From Lachnospiraceae bacterium (GTDB lineage Bacteria > Bacillota > Clostridia > Lachnospirales > Lachnospiraceae), in NCBI GenBank assembly GCA_030825115.1, contig JAPJQL010000071.1:1-6115 (forward strand): a stretch of DNA of 6,115 bases, given 5' to 3'. How positions within the stretch are numbered: the stretch's first letter is position 1; every line of letters begins with the position of its first letter. The notes under the pieces are model-generated. The model ran no database searches and was not told the origin of the DNA. It saw only the letters and a program-made list of their open reading frames with translations. The position numbers were made by a program, and so were the translations under genes. This document shows, one piece after another, positions 1 to 4,263 of this stretch.

Positions 1-15
1 AGAGAAAATCTATGT

Positions 16-53
16 AAAAGCCGCTTTGGTGTTACCAGCACCGGGCGGTTTTT
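16..53 (-). terminator. Rho-independent terminator closing the leftward (lysogeny/cargo) operon
   Basis: Eleven bases beyond the lipoprotein stop codon there is a long hairpin. The outer arms AAAAGCCGC and GCGGTTTTT pair with one G-T wobble, and inside them GGTG pairs with CACC around a seven-base loop. Read leftward, the GC-rich stem is followed by a run of T. The mirror-image A and T runs mean it could also stop transcripts arriving from the left on the plus strand, so it may be bidirectional. Confidence 0.8.
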
Positions 54-63
54 GCGTACAAAG

Positions 64-990
64 CTAATTAAACGTTATCGTAACTGGTTCTGTGTCGGCA
101 ATGGTACCCCATCCATCTGAATCAAAAATATGAAACGATGTCTCTATTTCAGTTATTTCTTTGATATTATTCTCCTCTAATTGACTGGACATAAACATAA
201 TATCATCTACTTTCTTCTTTCCGGGTGCAATCTCGGCAGAAAGGGAAGGGTCAATCATAAATCCATTGACTGATGTATCCCGAACCTGAACTGTGATTCC
301 TTTGTCGGAGTTGTTTTCAATGTAGATGTAGTATCTTGGTCCCCAAATGTCATCTTCATCAGTGACAAGCTGCTTTGAAATAATACGTATGCTATTTTCA
401 TCATAGATAACATCTCCGGAATCATCATACTTCTGAACGTAATCTGATGCAGAGGTAGTTAATGAAATTATGTCTGTATCAAGGATGGTATCCCATGATG
501 AAGATTCGAAAATATGAAAACTAAATTCCATATTTGCGATGGTATCGATACCCGATGCTTTAAGGTCAGAATAAGATATTCCCATTCCATCATTAGCCTT
601 TTTTCCGGCGGCAACATCACAAGACATTTGGAAGTCAGTCATATATCCATTCACTGAACCATTGCGAACTTGTACGGTAATATCTTTATCACTGTCGTTT
701 TCAACCAACAGTTTAACTGTAGGCCCCCAGAAACCATCAGCATCATAGCCAGTGGTAGAAATTTTAATACCATCCTGATTAAAAATTTCACTGTTTGGGA
801 CAGTAATTTCTGTAGAGCTTGCTGCCGTTGTCTCAATAGTAGTGCCTGTTGAGGCTTCTTGTTCAGCAGAAGTTTCTCCATTTGCTTTTTGCTCTACTGC
901 TGATGGCTTAGTCGGTGCGCTGGATGAACTAGATCCGCAGGCTGTTAGTGATAATACTAATAATGAAGATAGAATAAAAAGCTTTTTCAT
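64..990 (-). CDS. Secreted lipoprotein with two tandem repeats of one domain; candidate prophage cargo
   Basis: A 308-aa exported lipoprotein of unknown function. Residues 1-18 are a lipoprotein signal: KK, a hydrophobic core, then lipobox L15-T16-A17-C18, so mature protein would be lipidated on C18 and held on the outer face of the membrane. Residues 19-65 are a Ser/Thr/Glu/Ala-rich linker. Two homologous domains follow, at about 70-180 and 195-306. Both keep a WGP motif, an EN-x-SDK-x-ITVQVR block, SVNG-x-M, a GKK turn, and SFHIF-x-S-x-x-W-x-TI-x-DT near the end, and both look beta-rich. This is an internal domain duplication. The start is well supported by GGGAGG eight bases upstream. It is the last gene of the leftward operon, behind a zinc-ribbon membrane gene and a hairpin. 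I recognise similar DUF-type lipoproteins in gut Clostridia but no assigned activity. A surface or superinfection-exclusion role is inference from position and build. Confidence 0.85.
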   Translation of the reverse strand: MKKLFILSSLLVLSLTACGSSSSSAPTKPSAVEQKANGETSAEQEASTGTTIETTAASSTEITVPNSEIFNQDGIKISTTGYDADGFWGPTVKLLVENDSDKDITVQVRNGSVNGYMTDFQMSCDVAAGKKANDGMGISYSDLKASGIDTIANMEFSFHIFESSSWDTILDTDIISLTTSASDYVQKYDDSGDVIYDENSIRIISKQLVTDEDDIWGPRYYIYIENNSDKGITVQVRDTSVNGFMIDPSLSAEIAPGKKKVDDIMFMSSQLEENNIKEITEIETSFHIFDSDGWGTIADTEPVTITFN

Positions 991-1016
991 AGGTGAATCC
1001 TCCCGTTTGAATTATT

Positions 1017-1041
1017 ATTAAAAAGCCATTGGCTGATTAAT
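1017..1041 (-). terminator. Terminator-like hairpin in the leader of the lipoprotein gene
   Basis: On the minus strand AGCC and GGCT pair around a three-base loop. The stem extends through ATTAA/TTAAT beyond a 2x2 internal mismatch, and the 3' arm runs into TTTTTAATAA. It lies between the zinc-ribbon gene and the lipoprotein Shine-Dalgarno site. The plus-strand 20 bases at 1015-1034 match those at 1441-1460 with one difference, which lies in the loop. It could be a leaky terminator or attenuator that sets how much operon transcript reaches the lipoprotein gene. Confidence 0.55.
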
Positions 1042-1115
1042 TATTTTGAGTAATACCAATACCTTTTGAATATGAACTGTACCGTATACTATAGTCAGAG
1101 CGGTTTTACATGCTA

Positions 1116-1415
1116 TCAATTTTTGGATTTCCAATTTACCCTTAATATAAATCCGATAATCCAATAGAGACCTCCTGTGAAGAGACCAAGAACAAAAATC
1201 CATAGCCAAGTTAGATACCATGGTAGTTTCCTTGCTACAATATTCGGAGATACAACTGATGCGCTGGCACTGGATGATGCCGAATTATTGATGATAATTG
1301 GAGATTCATTAATGCGTGTAAGTTGCTCAACTTGTTTACCGCATTTAGGGCATACTACACATTCTGAATCAATAGTTTCTCCACAATGTTTGCAATATTT
1401 TGTGTAGGGTTCCAT
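1116..1415 (-). CDS. Zinc-ribbon membrane protein (hypothetical cargo gene)
   Basis: A 99-aa protein of unknown function. The N-terminus carries a zinc-ribbon knuckle pair: C8-x-x-C11-G and C22-x-x-C25-G, with an additional C19 that breaks the simplest pattern. Residues 40-60 are a Ser/Ala-rich linker. Residues about 66-91 are strongly hydrophobic and aromatic with central glycines, long enough for one membrane span or a tight hairpin, followed by the basic tail RVNWKSKN. By the positive-inside rule the charged tail is probably cytoplasmic. The ATG is supported by GAGG eight bases upstream. It lies 43 bases after the ImmA-like gene, in the same direction, with a terminator-like hairpin between them, so it is probably expressed by read-through from the repressor promoter unless it has a promoter I cannot see. 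Zinc-ribbon plus membrane anchor is common in Firmicutes; nothing here fixes a role. Confidence 0.75.
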   Translation of the reverse strand: MEPYTKYCKHCGETIDSECVVCPKCGKQVEQLTRINESPIIINNSASSSASASVVSPNIVARKLPWYLTWLWIFVLGLFTGGLYWIIGFILRVNWKSKN

Positions 1416-1442
1416 ACTCTTTTCCTCGCTTTGTTTGATTTT

Positions 1443-1468
1443 ATTAAAAAGCCAATGGCTATTTTAAT
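1443..1468 (-). terminator. Terminator-like hairpin overlapping the end of the immA-like gene
   Basis: On the minus strand ATTAAAA, a bulged T, then AGCC pairs with GGCT followed by TTTTAAT around an ATT loop, giving an 11-bp stem with one bulge whose 3' arm is a T-run. The TAG stop of the ImmA-like gene (1461-1459) lies in the stem. It is the near-copy of the hairpin at 1017-1041 and sits at nearly the same distance (25 versus 24 bases) from the next start codon. Confidence 0.6.
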
Positions 1469-1680
1469 TTGTGTGCATATATTTCGATTAAGTCTACATG
1501 TTTTTTATCATAATCACCATTTTCAATATGTGCCAATTCATGATGATATGATTTTAAATGTTGTTCATGTGTGTGTCTTGCATTAAGTATAATTGTAAAG
1601 CTTCCATCTGCTATAGGGATAACGAATGCTGGAATACTGCAAGGAAGATCAGCGAGACAGCAATTAACAACCGGTGTCAT
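1459..1680 (-). CDS. Minimal ImmA/IrrE-type HExxH metallopeptidase-like protein
   Basis: A 73-aa protein with the zinc-binding motif H47-E48-L49-A50-H51, followed by E66 in a position that could supply the third ligand. ImmA of ICEBs1 cleaves the phage-type repressor ImmR after DNA damage, and the repressor next door lacks its own peptidase domain, so the expected job is derepression by cleaving it. The protein is much shorter than a full ImmA domain (over 100 residues): it begins with VNCCLADLPCSIPAFV, a beta-rich lead-in, and ends just after the putative third ligand. Short forms like this are familiar in Clostridia prophages, but their catalytic activity is not certain. I chose ATG at 1680 because AAGGGG (1694-1689) lies eight bases upstream, inside the repressor gene. 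GTG at 1689 and ATG at 1686 overlap or crowd that site. The gene overlaps the repressor by 17 bases in another frame, indicating translational coupling. Confidence 0.8.
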   Translation of the reverse strand: MTPVVNCCLADLPCSIPAFVIPIADGSFTIILNARHTHEQHLKSYHHELAHIENGDYDKKHVDLIEIYAHKLK

Positions 1681-2062
1681 CCTCATCACCCCTTACTCTA
1701 TCTATCATTTGTTTTACGAATTCGATATCTTCTTTCTTTACCTTCCGGCTAGCATCGAACAGGACACGGTATTCTGGATTCTCAAACATGAACTGCGCCA
1801 GATCGCGGGCATCATCATTGAGGTAATAATTGCCTATTGTTTCGGGTAATAATTCGGTTTTTTCGGTACGGCCAAGCAGGTAATCTGTATCTACGTTAAA
1901 AAAATCTGCAATAGCTTCCAGTGTATCAAAATCAGGTTCGCGCGCTCCAGTTTCATACATACCAATAGTACTTCTAGAAATGCCGATTTTTTCAGCGAAC
2001 TCAGCCTGGGTAAGTCCGCTGGATGCGCGAAGTCTCTTAAATATATTTTGAAAATTTCCCAT
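1664..2062 (-). CDS. XRE-family lysogeny repressor (CI/ImmR-like)
   Basis: A 132-aa transcriptional repressor. The N-terminal helix-turn-helix spans about residues 6-62: GLTQAEFAEKIGIS is the positioning half, SRSTIGMYETG the recognition helix, and FFNVDTDYLLG the usual closing helix of XRE domains. Residues 80-125 form an acidic helical tail (DDARDLAQFMF, then KEDIEFVKQMIDRV), probably for dimerisation. There is no S24/LexA-type self-cleavage domain, so induction probably depends on the ImmA-like protein encoded directly downstream. The ATG has an excellent AAGGAGG six bases upstream. The predicted promoter places the transcript start only about 15 bases before the ATG. One operator lies inside that promoter's spacer, which implies autoregulation. 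Confidence 0.93.
   Translation of the reverse strand: MGNFQNIFKRLRASSGLTQAEFAEKIGISRSTIGMYETGAREPDFDTLEAIADFFNVDTDYLLGRTEKTELLPETIGNYYLNDDARDLAQFMFENPEYRVLFDASRKVKKEDIEFVKQMIDRVRGDEDDTGC
1689..1694 (-). promoter_or_regulatory. Ribosome binding site inside the repressor gene for the immA-like gene
   Basis: AAGGGG on the minus strand lies eight bases before ATG 1680. It decides the start of the immA-like gene in favour of 1680 over GTG 1689 or ATG 1686. It lies within the last codons of the repressor, so ribosomes finishing the repressor would pass over it. Confidence 0.6.
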
Positions 2063-2083
2063 GTCAATCCTCCTTATAAACTC

Positions 2084-2112
2084 ATTTTATCACATAACGT
2101 GATAAAAGTAAA
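2084..2112 (-). promoter_or_regulatory. Leftward promoter of the repressor operon
   Basis: On the minus strand there is -35 TTTACT (2112-2107, 4 of 6 consensus), a 17-bp spacer, and -10 TAAAAT (2089-2084, 5 of 6) with an upstream TGA giving an extended -10. The start would fall near 2077, leaving a leader of about 15 bases that begins almost at the Shine-Dalgarno site. The first operator fills most of the spacer, so bound repressor or Cro-like protein would block it. Confidence 0.65.
2085..2107. promoter_or_regulatory. Operator 1, inside the leftward promoter
   Basis: A perfect inverted repeat, TTTTATCAC and GTGATAAAA, around the five-base centre ATAAC. Its core TCACATAACGTGA (2090-2102) recurs exactly at 2172-2184. 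It is the most extended of the three operators and lies between the -10 and -35 of the repressor promoter. Confidence 0.75.
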
Positions 2113-2121
2113 TATAAAATG

Positions 2122-2134
2122 TCACATAATGTGG
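2122..2134. promoter_or_regulatory. Operator 2, abutting the rightward -35
   Basis: TCACATAATGTGG, containing the perfect 11-bp palindrome CACATAATGTG (2123-2133). It ends immediately before the rightward -35 TTGACA at 2135 and lies ten bases upstream of the leftward -35. Its centre is 32 bp from operator 1 and 50 bp from operator 3. Confidence 0.7.
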
Positions 2135-2163
2135 TTGACAGAGTGCATGTATAATGTTATACT
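2135..2163 (+). promoter_or_regulatory. Rightward early promoter (PR-like)
   Basis: A near-consensus sigma-A promoter: TTGACA at 2135-2140 (6 of 6), a 17-bp spacer, and TATACT at 2158-2163 (5 of 6) with TGT just upstream as an extended -10. The expected start is near 2170, directly before operator 3. TATAAT at 2150-2155 is also present but only nine bases from the -35. This strong promoter would drive the cro-like gene and probably the whole early operon, and should be silenced by repressor on operators 2 and 3. Confidence 0.8.
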
Positions 2164-2170
2164 TGGGATG

Positions 2171-2185
2171 GTCACATAACGTGAC
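2171..2185. promoter_or_regulatory. Operator 3, at the rightward transcription start
   Basis: GTCAC and GTGAC around ATAAC, with the same 13-bp core as operator 1. It covers roughly +1 to +16 of the rightward transcript, where bound protein would block initiation or clearance. In the RNA it could also fold as a small 5' hairpin. Confidence 0.75.
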
Positions 2186-2196
2186 AGAAAAACGGC

Positions 2197-2204
2197 AGGA
2201 GGTG
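2197..2204 (+). promoter_or_regulatory. Ribosome binding site fixing a TTG start
   Basis: AGGAGGTG is a full Shine-Dalgarno match seven bases before TTG at 2212. No in-frame ATG lies nearby. The in-frame GTG at 2203 is inside this site, so TTG is the best start of the cro-like gene. Confidence 0.7.
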
Positions 2205-2211
2205 AGAACAA

Positions 2212-2433
2212 TTGGGACCTTATGGTAAGCGGTTGGTAGAACTAAGAGGGAATAGGAGTCAATCTGAGGTGGCGAATGCCATTGGAATAGCTACATCAAC
2301 TCTTGGTATGTATGAGACAGAGCAAAGAATTCCTCGTGATTCTATAAAAATTGCTTTATCGGAGTATTATGGAACTACTGTACAGGATATTTTTTTTGAG
2401 AACAAATGTCACGAAAAAGGACATTTTGAATGA
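2212..2433 (+). CDS. Cro-like XRE-family HTH regulator
   Basis: A 73-aa protein that is essentially a single XRE helix-turn-helix domain. NRSQSEVANAIGI is the positioning half, ATSTLGMYETE the recognition helix, and the domain closes with SEYYGTTVQDIFF. The recognition helix shares S-T-x-G-M-Y-E-T with the divergent repressor, so both probably read the same three operators. It is the first gene of the rightward transcript, the classical place for Cro, which tips the switch to lytic growth by shutting the repressor promoter. Translation starts at TTG. The tail CHEKGHFE contains one cysteine and two histidines, too little to call a metal site. An antirepressor or early activator is less likely given its size and position. 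Confidence 0.85.
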   Translation: MGPYGKRLVELRGNRSQSEVANAIGIATSTLGMYETEQRIPRDSIKIALSEYYGTTVQDIFFENKCHEKGHFE

Positions 2434-2516
2434 CGATGGTGAGCTGAGATGACTAAAAAGTATAAATATTTAATGCGAAGCAGTATTAAATTCTAAGAGA
2501 ATGGGAGTGAATAGAT

Positions 2517-2789
2517 ATGAAATCACGGGTAAGCGTAACCGCTGCAGCAAAAGAAATCGGATGCGCGCCGCAGCTCGTCCGCATAAAAATGAAAGCCGGT
2601 GAATGGGACTTGGGCGAGGTGGTGAAACCGGGCGAAATAAATGGGAAGCAATTCTATTCCTATTTAATTTTCCGCCCTAAACTTGACCGGTTTCTTGGAA
2701 AGGGGGTGAACGACAATGTACGAACCGAAATACATACCGGTGCAGAGCCAGACACGGCAGGAGCCGGAACCGGAGCCTGCGGAGCATAA
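2517..2789 (+). CDS. Small phage HTH-like (excisionase/MerR-style) early protein
   Basis: A 90-aa protein. Residues 5-30 (VSVTAAAKEIGCAPQLVRIK and on) read as a winged-helix or excisionase-type helix-turn-helix; residues 45-61 (QFYSYLIFRPKLDRFLGK) would be the wing and a final helix. Small DNA-binding proteins like this are common directly after cro in Clostridia phages and may act as early regulators; I cannot name the target. GGGAGTG lies seven bases before the ATG. The last 24 or so residues, Gly/Ala-rich and ending AGTGACGA, overlap the next gene in another frame and look unconstrained as protein. Composition rises steeply in GC from this gene onward compared with the cro-like gene. Confidence 0.72.
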   Translation: MKSRVSVTAAAKEIGCAPQLVRIKMKAGEWDLGEVVKPGEINGKQFYSYLIFRPKLDRFLGKGVNDNVRTEIHTGAEPDTAGAGTGACGA

Positions 2790-2910
2790 GCCGACGCTGG
2801 CAGACATCTGCGACCGGTTTGAGGGCATCGTGTTCGTCTACTGGCTGCTGGGGATGTGCACGCAGGGCGCGGTGATCTGGCTGTTAGTCAATATTGCGAA
2901 GGCGGTGTAG
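2716..2910 (+). CDS. Small single-span membrane protein (hypothetical phage early protein)
   Basis: A 64-aa protein of unknown function. Residues 1-28 are polar and acidic with an EPEPEP run, and residues about 38-61 form one strongly hydrophobic segment ending NIAKAV. The ATG is supported by AGGGGG nine bases upstream. It begins 74 bases before the end of the preceding gene in the +1 frame and is followed four bases later by the ATG of a cysteine-rich microprotein. With no signal-peptide pattern at the N-terminus, the segment is probably a membrane anchor. Confidence 0.65.
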   Translation: MYEPKYIPVQSQTRQEPEPEPAEHKPTLADICDRFEGIVFVYWLLGMCTQGAVIWLLVNIAKAV

Positions 2911-2913
2911 GCG

Positions 2914-3039
2914 ATGGGCGCAGAAACATGCCGGACATGCCGTTACAGCAGCCGGTGCATGGAGCGGAGCCGGATGTACCCGTGCAGGGACTATAAGAGG
3001 AAGGAGGAGAGCAGGGATGACAAAAGAAATGGTAGTTAG
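2914..3039 (+). CDS. 41-aa four-cysteine microprotein (zinc-knuckle-like)
   Basis: A very short gene encoding C6-x-x-C9, C15 and C24 in the pattern CRTCRYSSRC, then MYPCRDYK, which suits binding one zinc ion. Small C-x-x-C proteins ending in a C-x-D/H-[FY] turn are familiar in Firmicute phage early operons, with no known function. The ATG comes three bases after the previous stop; AAGGCGG eight bases upstream is a moderate Shine-Dalgarno site. The 3' end overlaps the next gene by 23 bases, and that gene's strong ribosome site lies inside this frame, consistent with coupled translation. The competing long frame starting at 2894 has an Arg/Ala/Gly-rich translation here and no cysteine spacing. 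Confidence 0.6.
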   Translation: MGAETCRTCRYSSRCMERSRMYPCRDYKRKEESRDDKRNGS

Positions 3040-3280
3040 CCTCTACGTCAATGACGACCAGCTTGAGCGTCTTGAGCGGATACGGCAGGTATGGCAGGCG
3101 AAACCAGGCAGTGATGGAAGCTACCCGTTCAAGGACTATACCCTTGAAAAAATGCTTGAGGTCGTTATGATGACAGGAAGTAAGTATACGATTGACCGGC
3201 ATCTGGACACGATGGAAAAGATGTATGGAATCAGAAAAGACGAAACCCCAGCTGCGGGAACAGCCGGGGGATCAAGGTAA
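3017..3280 (+). CDS. 87-aa hypothetical phage early protein, possibly ribbon-helix-helix-like
   Basis: I do not recognise this protein. It opens with a probable beta-strand (MVVSLYVN), then an amphipathic helix (DDQLERLERIRQVWQ), a Gly/Ser loop, and a second helical stretch (TLEKMLEVVMMTG, IDRHLDTMEKMYG). Strand-helix-helix order recalls ribbon-helix-helix DNA binders, but the loop between helices is longer than usual, so this is only a suggestion. I chose ATG 3017 because AAGGAGG lies nine bases upstream; the frame is open back to 2894 but that part is Arg/Gly/Ala-rich and overlaps the cysteine microprotein. A 52-base gap follows. Confidence 0.65.
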   Translation: MTKEMVVSLYVNDDQLERLERIRQVWQAKPGSDGSYPFKDYTLEKMLEVVMMTGSKYTIDRHLDTMEKMYGIRKDETPAAGTAGGSR

Positions 3281-3297
3281 CACAGAAATTAATTTCA

Positions 3298-3312
3298 CCC
3301 TCATTATGAGGG
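3298..3312. repeat. Perfect 15-bp palindrome in the early-operon gap
   Basis: CCCTCAT and ATGAGGG flank a single central T. It lies in the 52-base gap after 3280 and ends five bases before the Shine-Dalgarno site of the next gene. There is no T-run after it on either strand, so it does not look like a terminator. It could be an RNA hairpin with a TTA loop or a protein-binding site. Confidence 0.5.
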
Positions 3313-3332
3313 AAAACGGAGGAAATGTCAAG

Positions 3333-3599
3333 ATGGATGGAATTTTAGGCAGGGTAATCACGGACCACATCCCGCCAGTAGGTCTGGAGGTCTACAGCCA
3401 CGGGAGCTGGCCAGTGAAGCAGCTGCAGGAGGGACAGACCATCCGGTTCCGGTCCAAAGACTATGAGAACCCGGCGGTCATGAAGGTAGAGCGGCTGCAC
3501 TGGTTTGACCGGATGGTCATCGTCTCAGGTTCTGGCATCGAAGCTGCGTTCGGGCTGTGCGAATGCGTGGAGCTGGTGACGGTGAAGGAGGGGAACTGA
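3333..3599 (+). CDS. 88-aa hypothetical phage early protein
   Basis: I do not recognise a family. The sequence is mostly alternating hydrophobic and polar, with VKQLQEGQTIRFRSKDY in the middle and MKVERLHWFDRMVIVSGSG after it, which suggests a small beta-barrel or OB-like fold without long helices. ATG 3333 is chosen because GGAGG lies ten bases upstream. An in-frame ATG at 3306 sits inside the palindrome and lacks a good ribosome site, and the frame further upstream overlaps the previous gene. Its stop is one base before the GTG of the exonuclease gene, and that gene's ribosome site lies in its last codons, so it is translated as part of the recombination cassette and may be an accessory to it. 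Confidence 0.65.
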   Translation: MDGILGRVITDHIPPVGLEVYSHGSWPVKQLQEGQTIRFRSKDYENPAVMKVERLHWFDRMVIVSGSGIEAAFGLCECVELVTVKEGN

Positions 3600-3600
3600 C

Positions 3601-4254
3601 GTGGCGGCTGAAAAGTATATTTACCGGAACCGTGAGGAATGGCTGGCGGCAAGGAAGAACCATATCGGGGGCTCCGATGCATCCGCCTGCGTGGGGATGA
3701 ATCCATACCGCGACAATGTGCAGCTTTGGGAAGAGAAGATGGGACTGCGGATTCCAAGGGACATATCGGGTGAGGACTATGTGATCTACGGGACAAAAGC
3801 AGAGCATTGCCTTCGGGAACTGTTTGCATTGGATTATCCACAATACCAAGTCTCGTATGATGAAAACAACATGTATCTGAACCAGGAATACCCATGGATG
3901 CATGCATCACTGGATGGGGAACTGACTGATCAGGAAGGACGTCGTGGGATACTTGAGATTAAGACTACCAATATTTTGCAGAGCATGCAACGGGAAAAGT
4001 GGAACGACCGCATTCCAGACAACTATTTTTGCCAGGTTCTGCATTACTTTGCGGTGACCGGCTATGACTTTGCAGTCCTGAAAGCCCAGCTCAAGAGTGA
4101 GTGGGGCGGAGAGCTGCGGATTACGACCAGACATTATTTTATTGAGAGGAAAGACGTTGAGGAGGATATCCGGTACTTGATCGGAGCAGAGAAAAAGCTC
4201 TGGGACTGCGTCCTTGAAGGGCGGAGGCCGTCGCTGATCCTTCCTGCGATATAG
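3601..4254 (+). CDS. YqaJ-type viral recombinase (lambda-exonuclease-family nuclease)
   Basis: A 217-aa nuclease of the PD-(D/E)xK superfamily, YqaJ/lambda Exo family. Such enzymes degrade one strand of duplex DNA ends to expose single strands for the partner annealase. Visible motifs in order: HIGGSDASACVGMNPY (21-36), the family start motif; GTKAEH with E69; SLDG with D105; LEIK with E119 and K121, together the metal-binding catalytic set; and a helix Q145-x-x-HYFAVTG typical after the core. Length is close to lambda Exo (226 aa) and all key residues are present. The start is GTG, with AAGGAGGGG seven bases upstream; no closer ATG fits the conserved N-terminus. The stop overlaps the ribosome site for the DUF1351 gene. 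With RecT encoded two genes on, it forms a two-component recombination system used in early phage DNA replication. Confidence 0.92.
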   Translation: MAAEKYIYRNREEWLAARKNHIGGSDASACVGMNPYRDNVQLWEEKMGLRIPRDISGEDYVIYGTKAEHCLRELFALDYPQYQVSYDENNMYLNQEYPWMHASLDGELTDQEGRRGILEIKTTNILQSMQREKWNDRIPDNYFCQVLHYFAVTGYDFAVLKAQLKSEWGGELRITTRHYFIERKDVEEDIRYLIGAEKKLWDCVLEGRRPSLILPAI

Positions 4255-4263
4255 GAGGAGTTT

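Noticed and set aside
1042..1115. A separate promoter for the lipoprotein gene
   Set aside because: TTGATA (1119-1114) and TATAGT can be found on the minus strand but with a 20-bp spacer, too weak to call.
1571..1849. Plus-strand open frames opposite the ImmA-like and repressor genes
   Set aside because: Both minus-strand genes show clear family motifs; the plus-strand translation shows none and has no convincing start.
1..2062. Integrase gene or attachment site expected near the repressor
   Set aside because: No tyrosine- or serine-recombinase motif and no convincing att-like repeat is present; the place is filled by the cargo genes.
2150..2155. Perfect TATAAT as the rightward -10
   Set aside because: It is only nine bases from the -35 TTGACA; TATACT at 2158 has a 17-bp spacer and an extended TG.
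2449..2496. A 15-residue open frame (MTKKYKYLMRSSIKF) in the gap after the cro-like gene
   Set aside because: Too short, with only a weak ribosome site and no recognisable pattern; it may be chance in an AT-rich gap.
2894..3016. N-terminal extension of the 87-aa protein to 2894
   Set aside because: The added 41 residues are Arg/Ala/Gly-rich shadow sequence, while the internal ATG 3017 has a near-perfect Shine-Dalgarno site.
3192..3332. N-terminal extension of the 88-aa protein to 3192
   Set aside because: It would overlap the previous gene and span the palindrome; ATG 3333 has GGAGG upstream.
3461..3910. Minus-strand open frames of 149 and 128 codons opposite the 88-aa protein and the exonuclease
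   Set aside because: They lie opposite the conserved YqaJ motifs, have His/Pro/Ser-rich translations without domains, and would oppose a tightly packed plus-strand operon.
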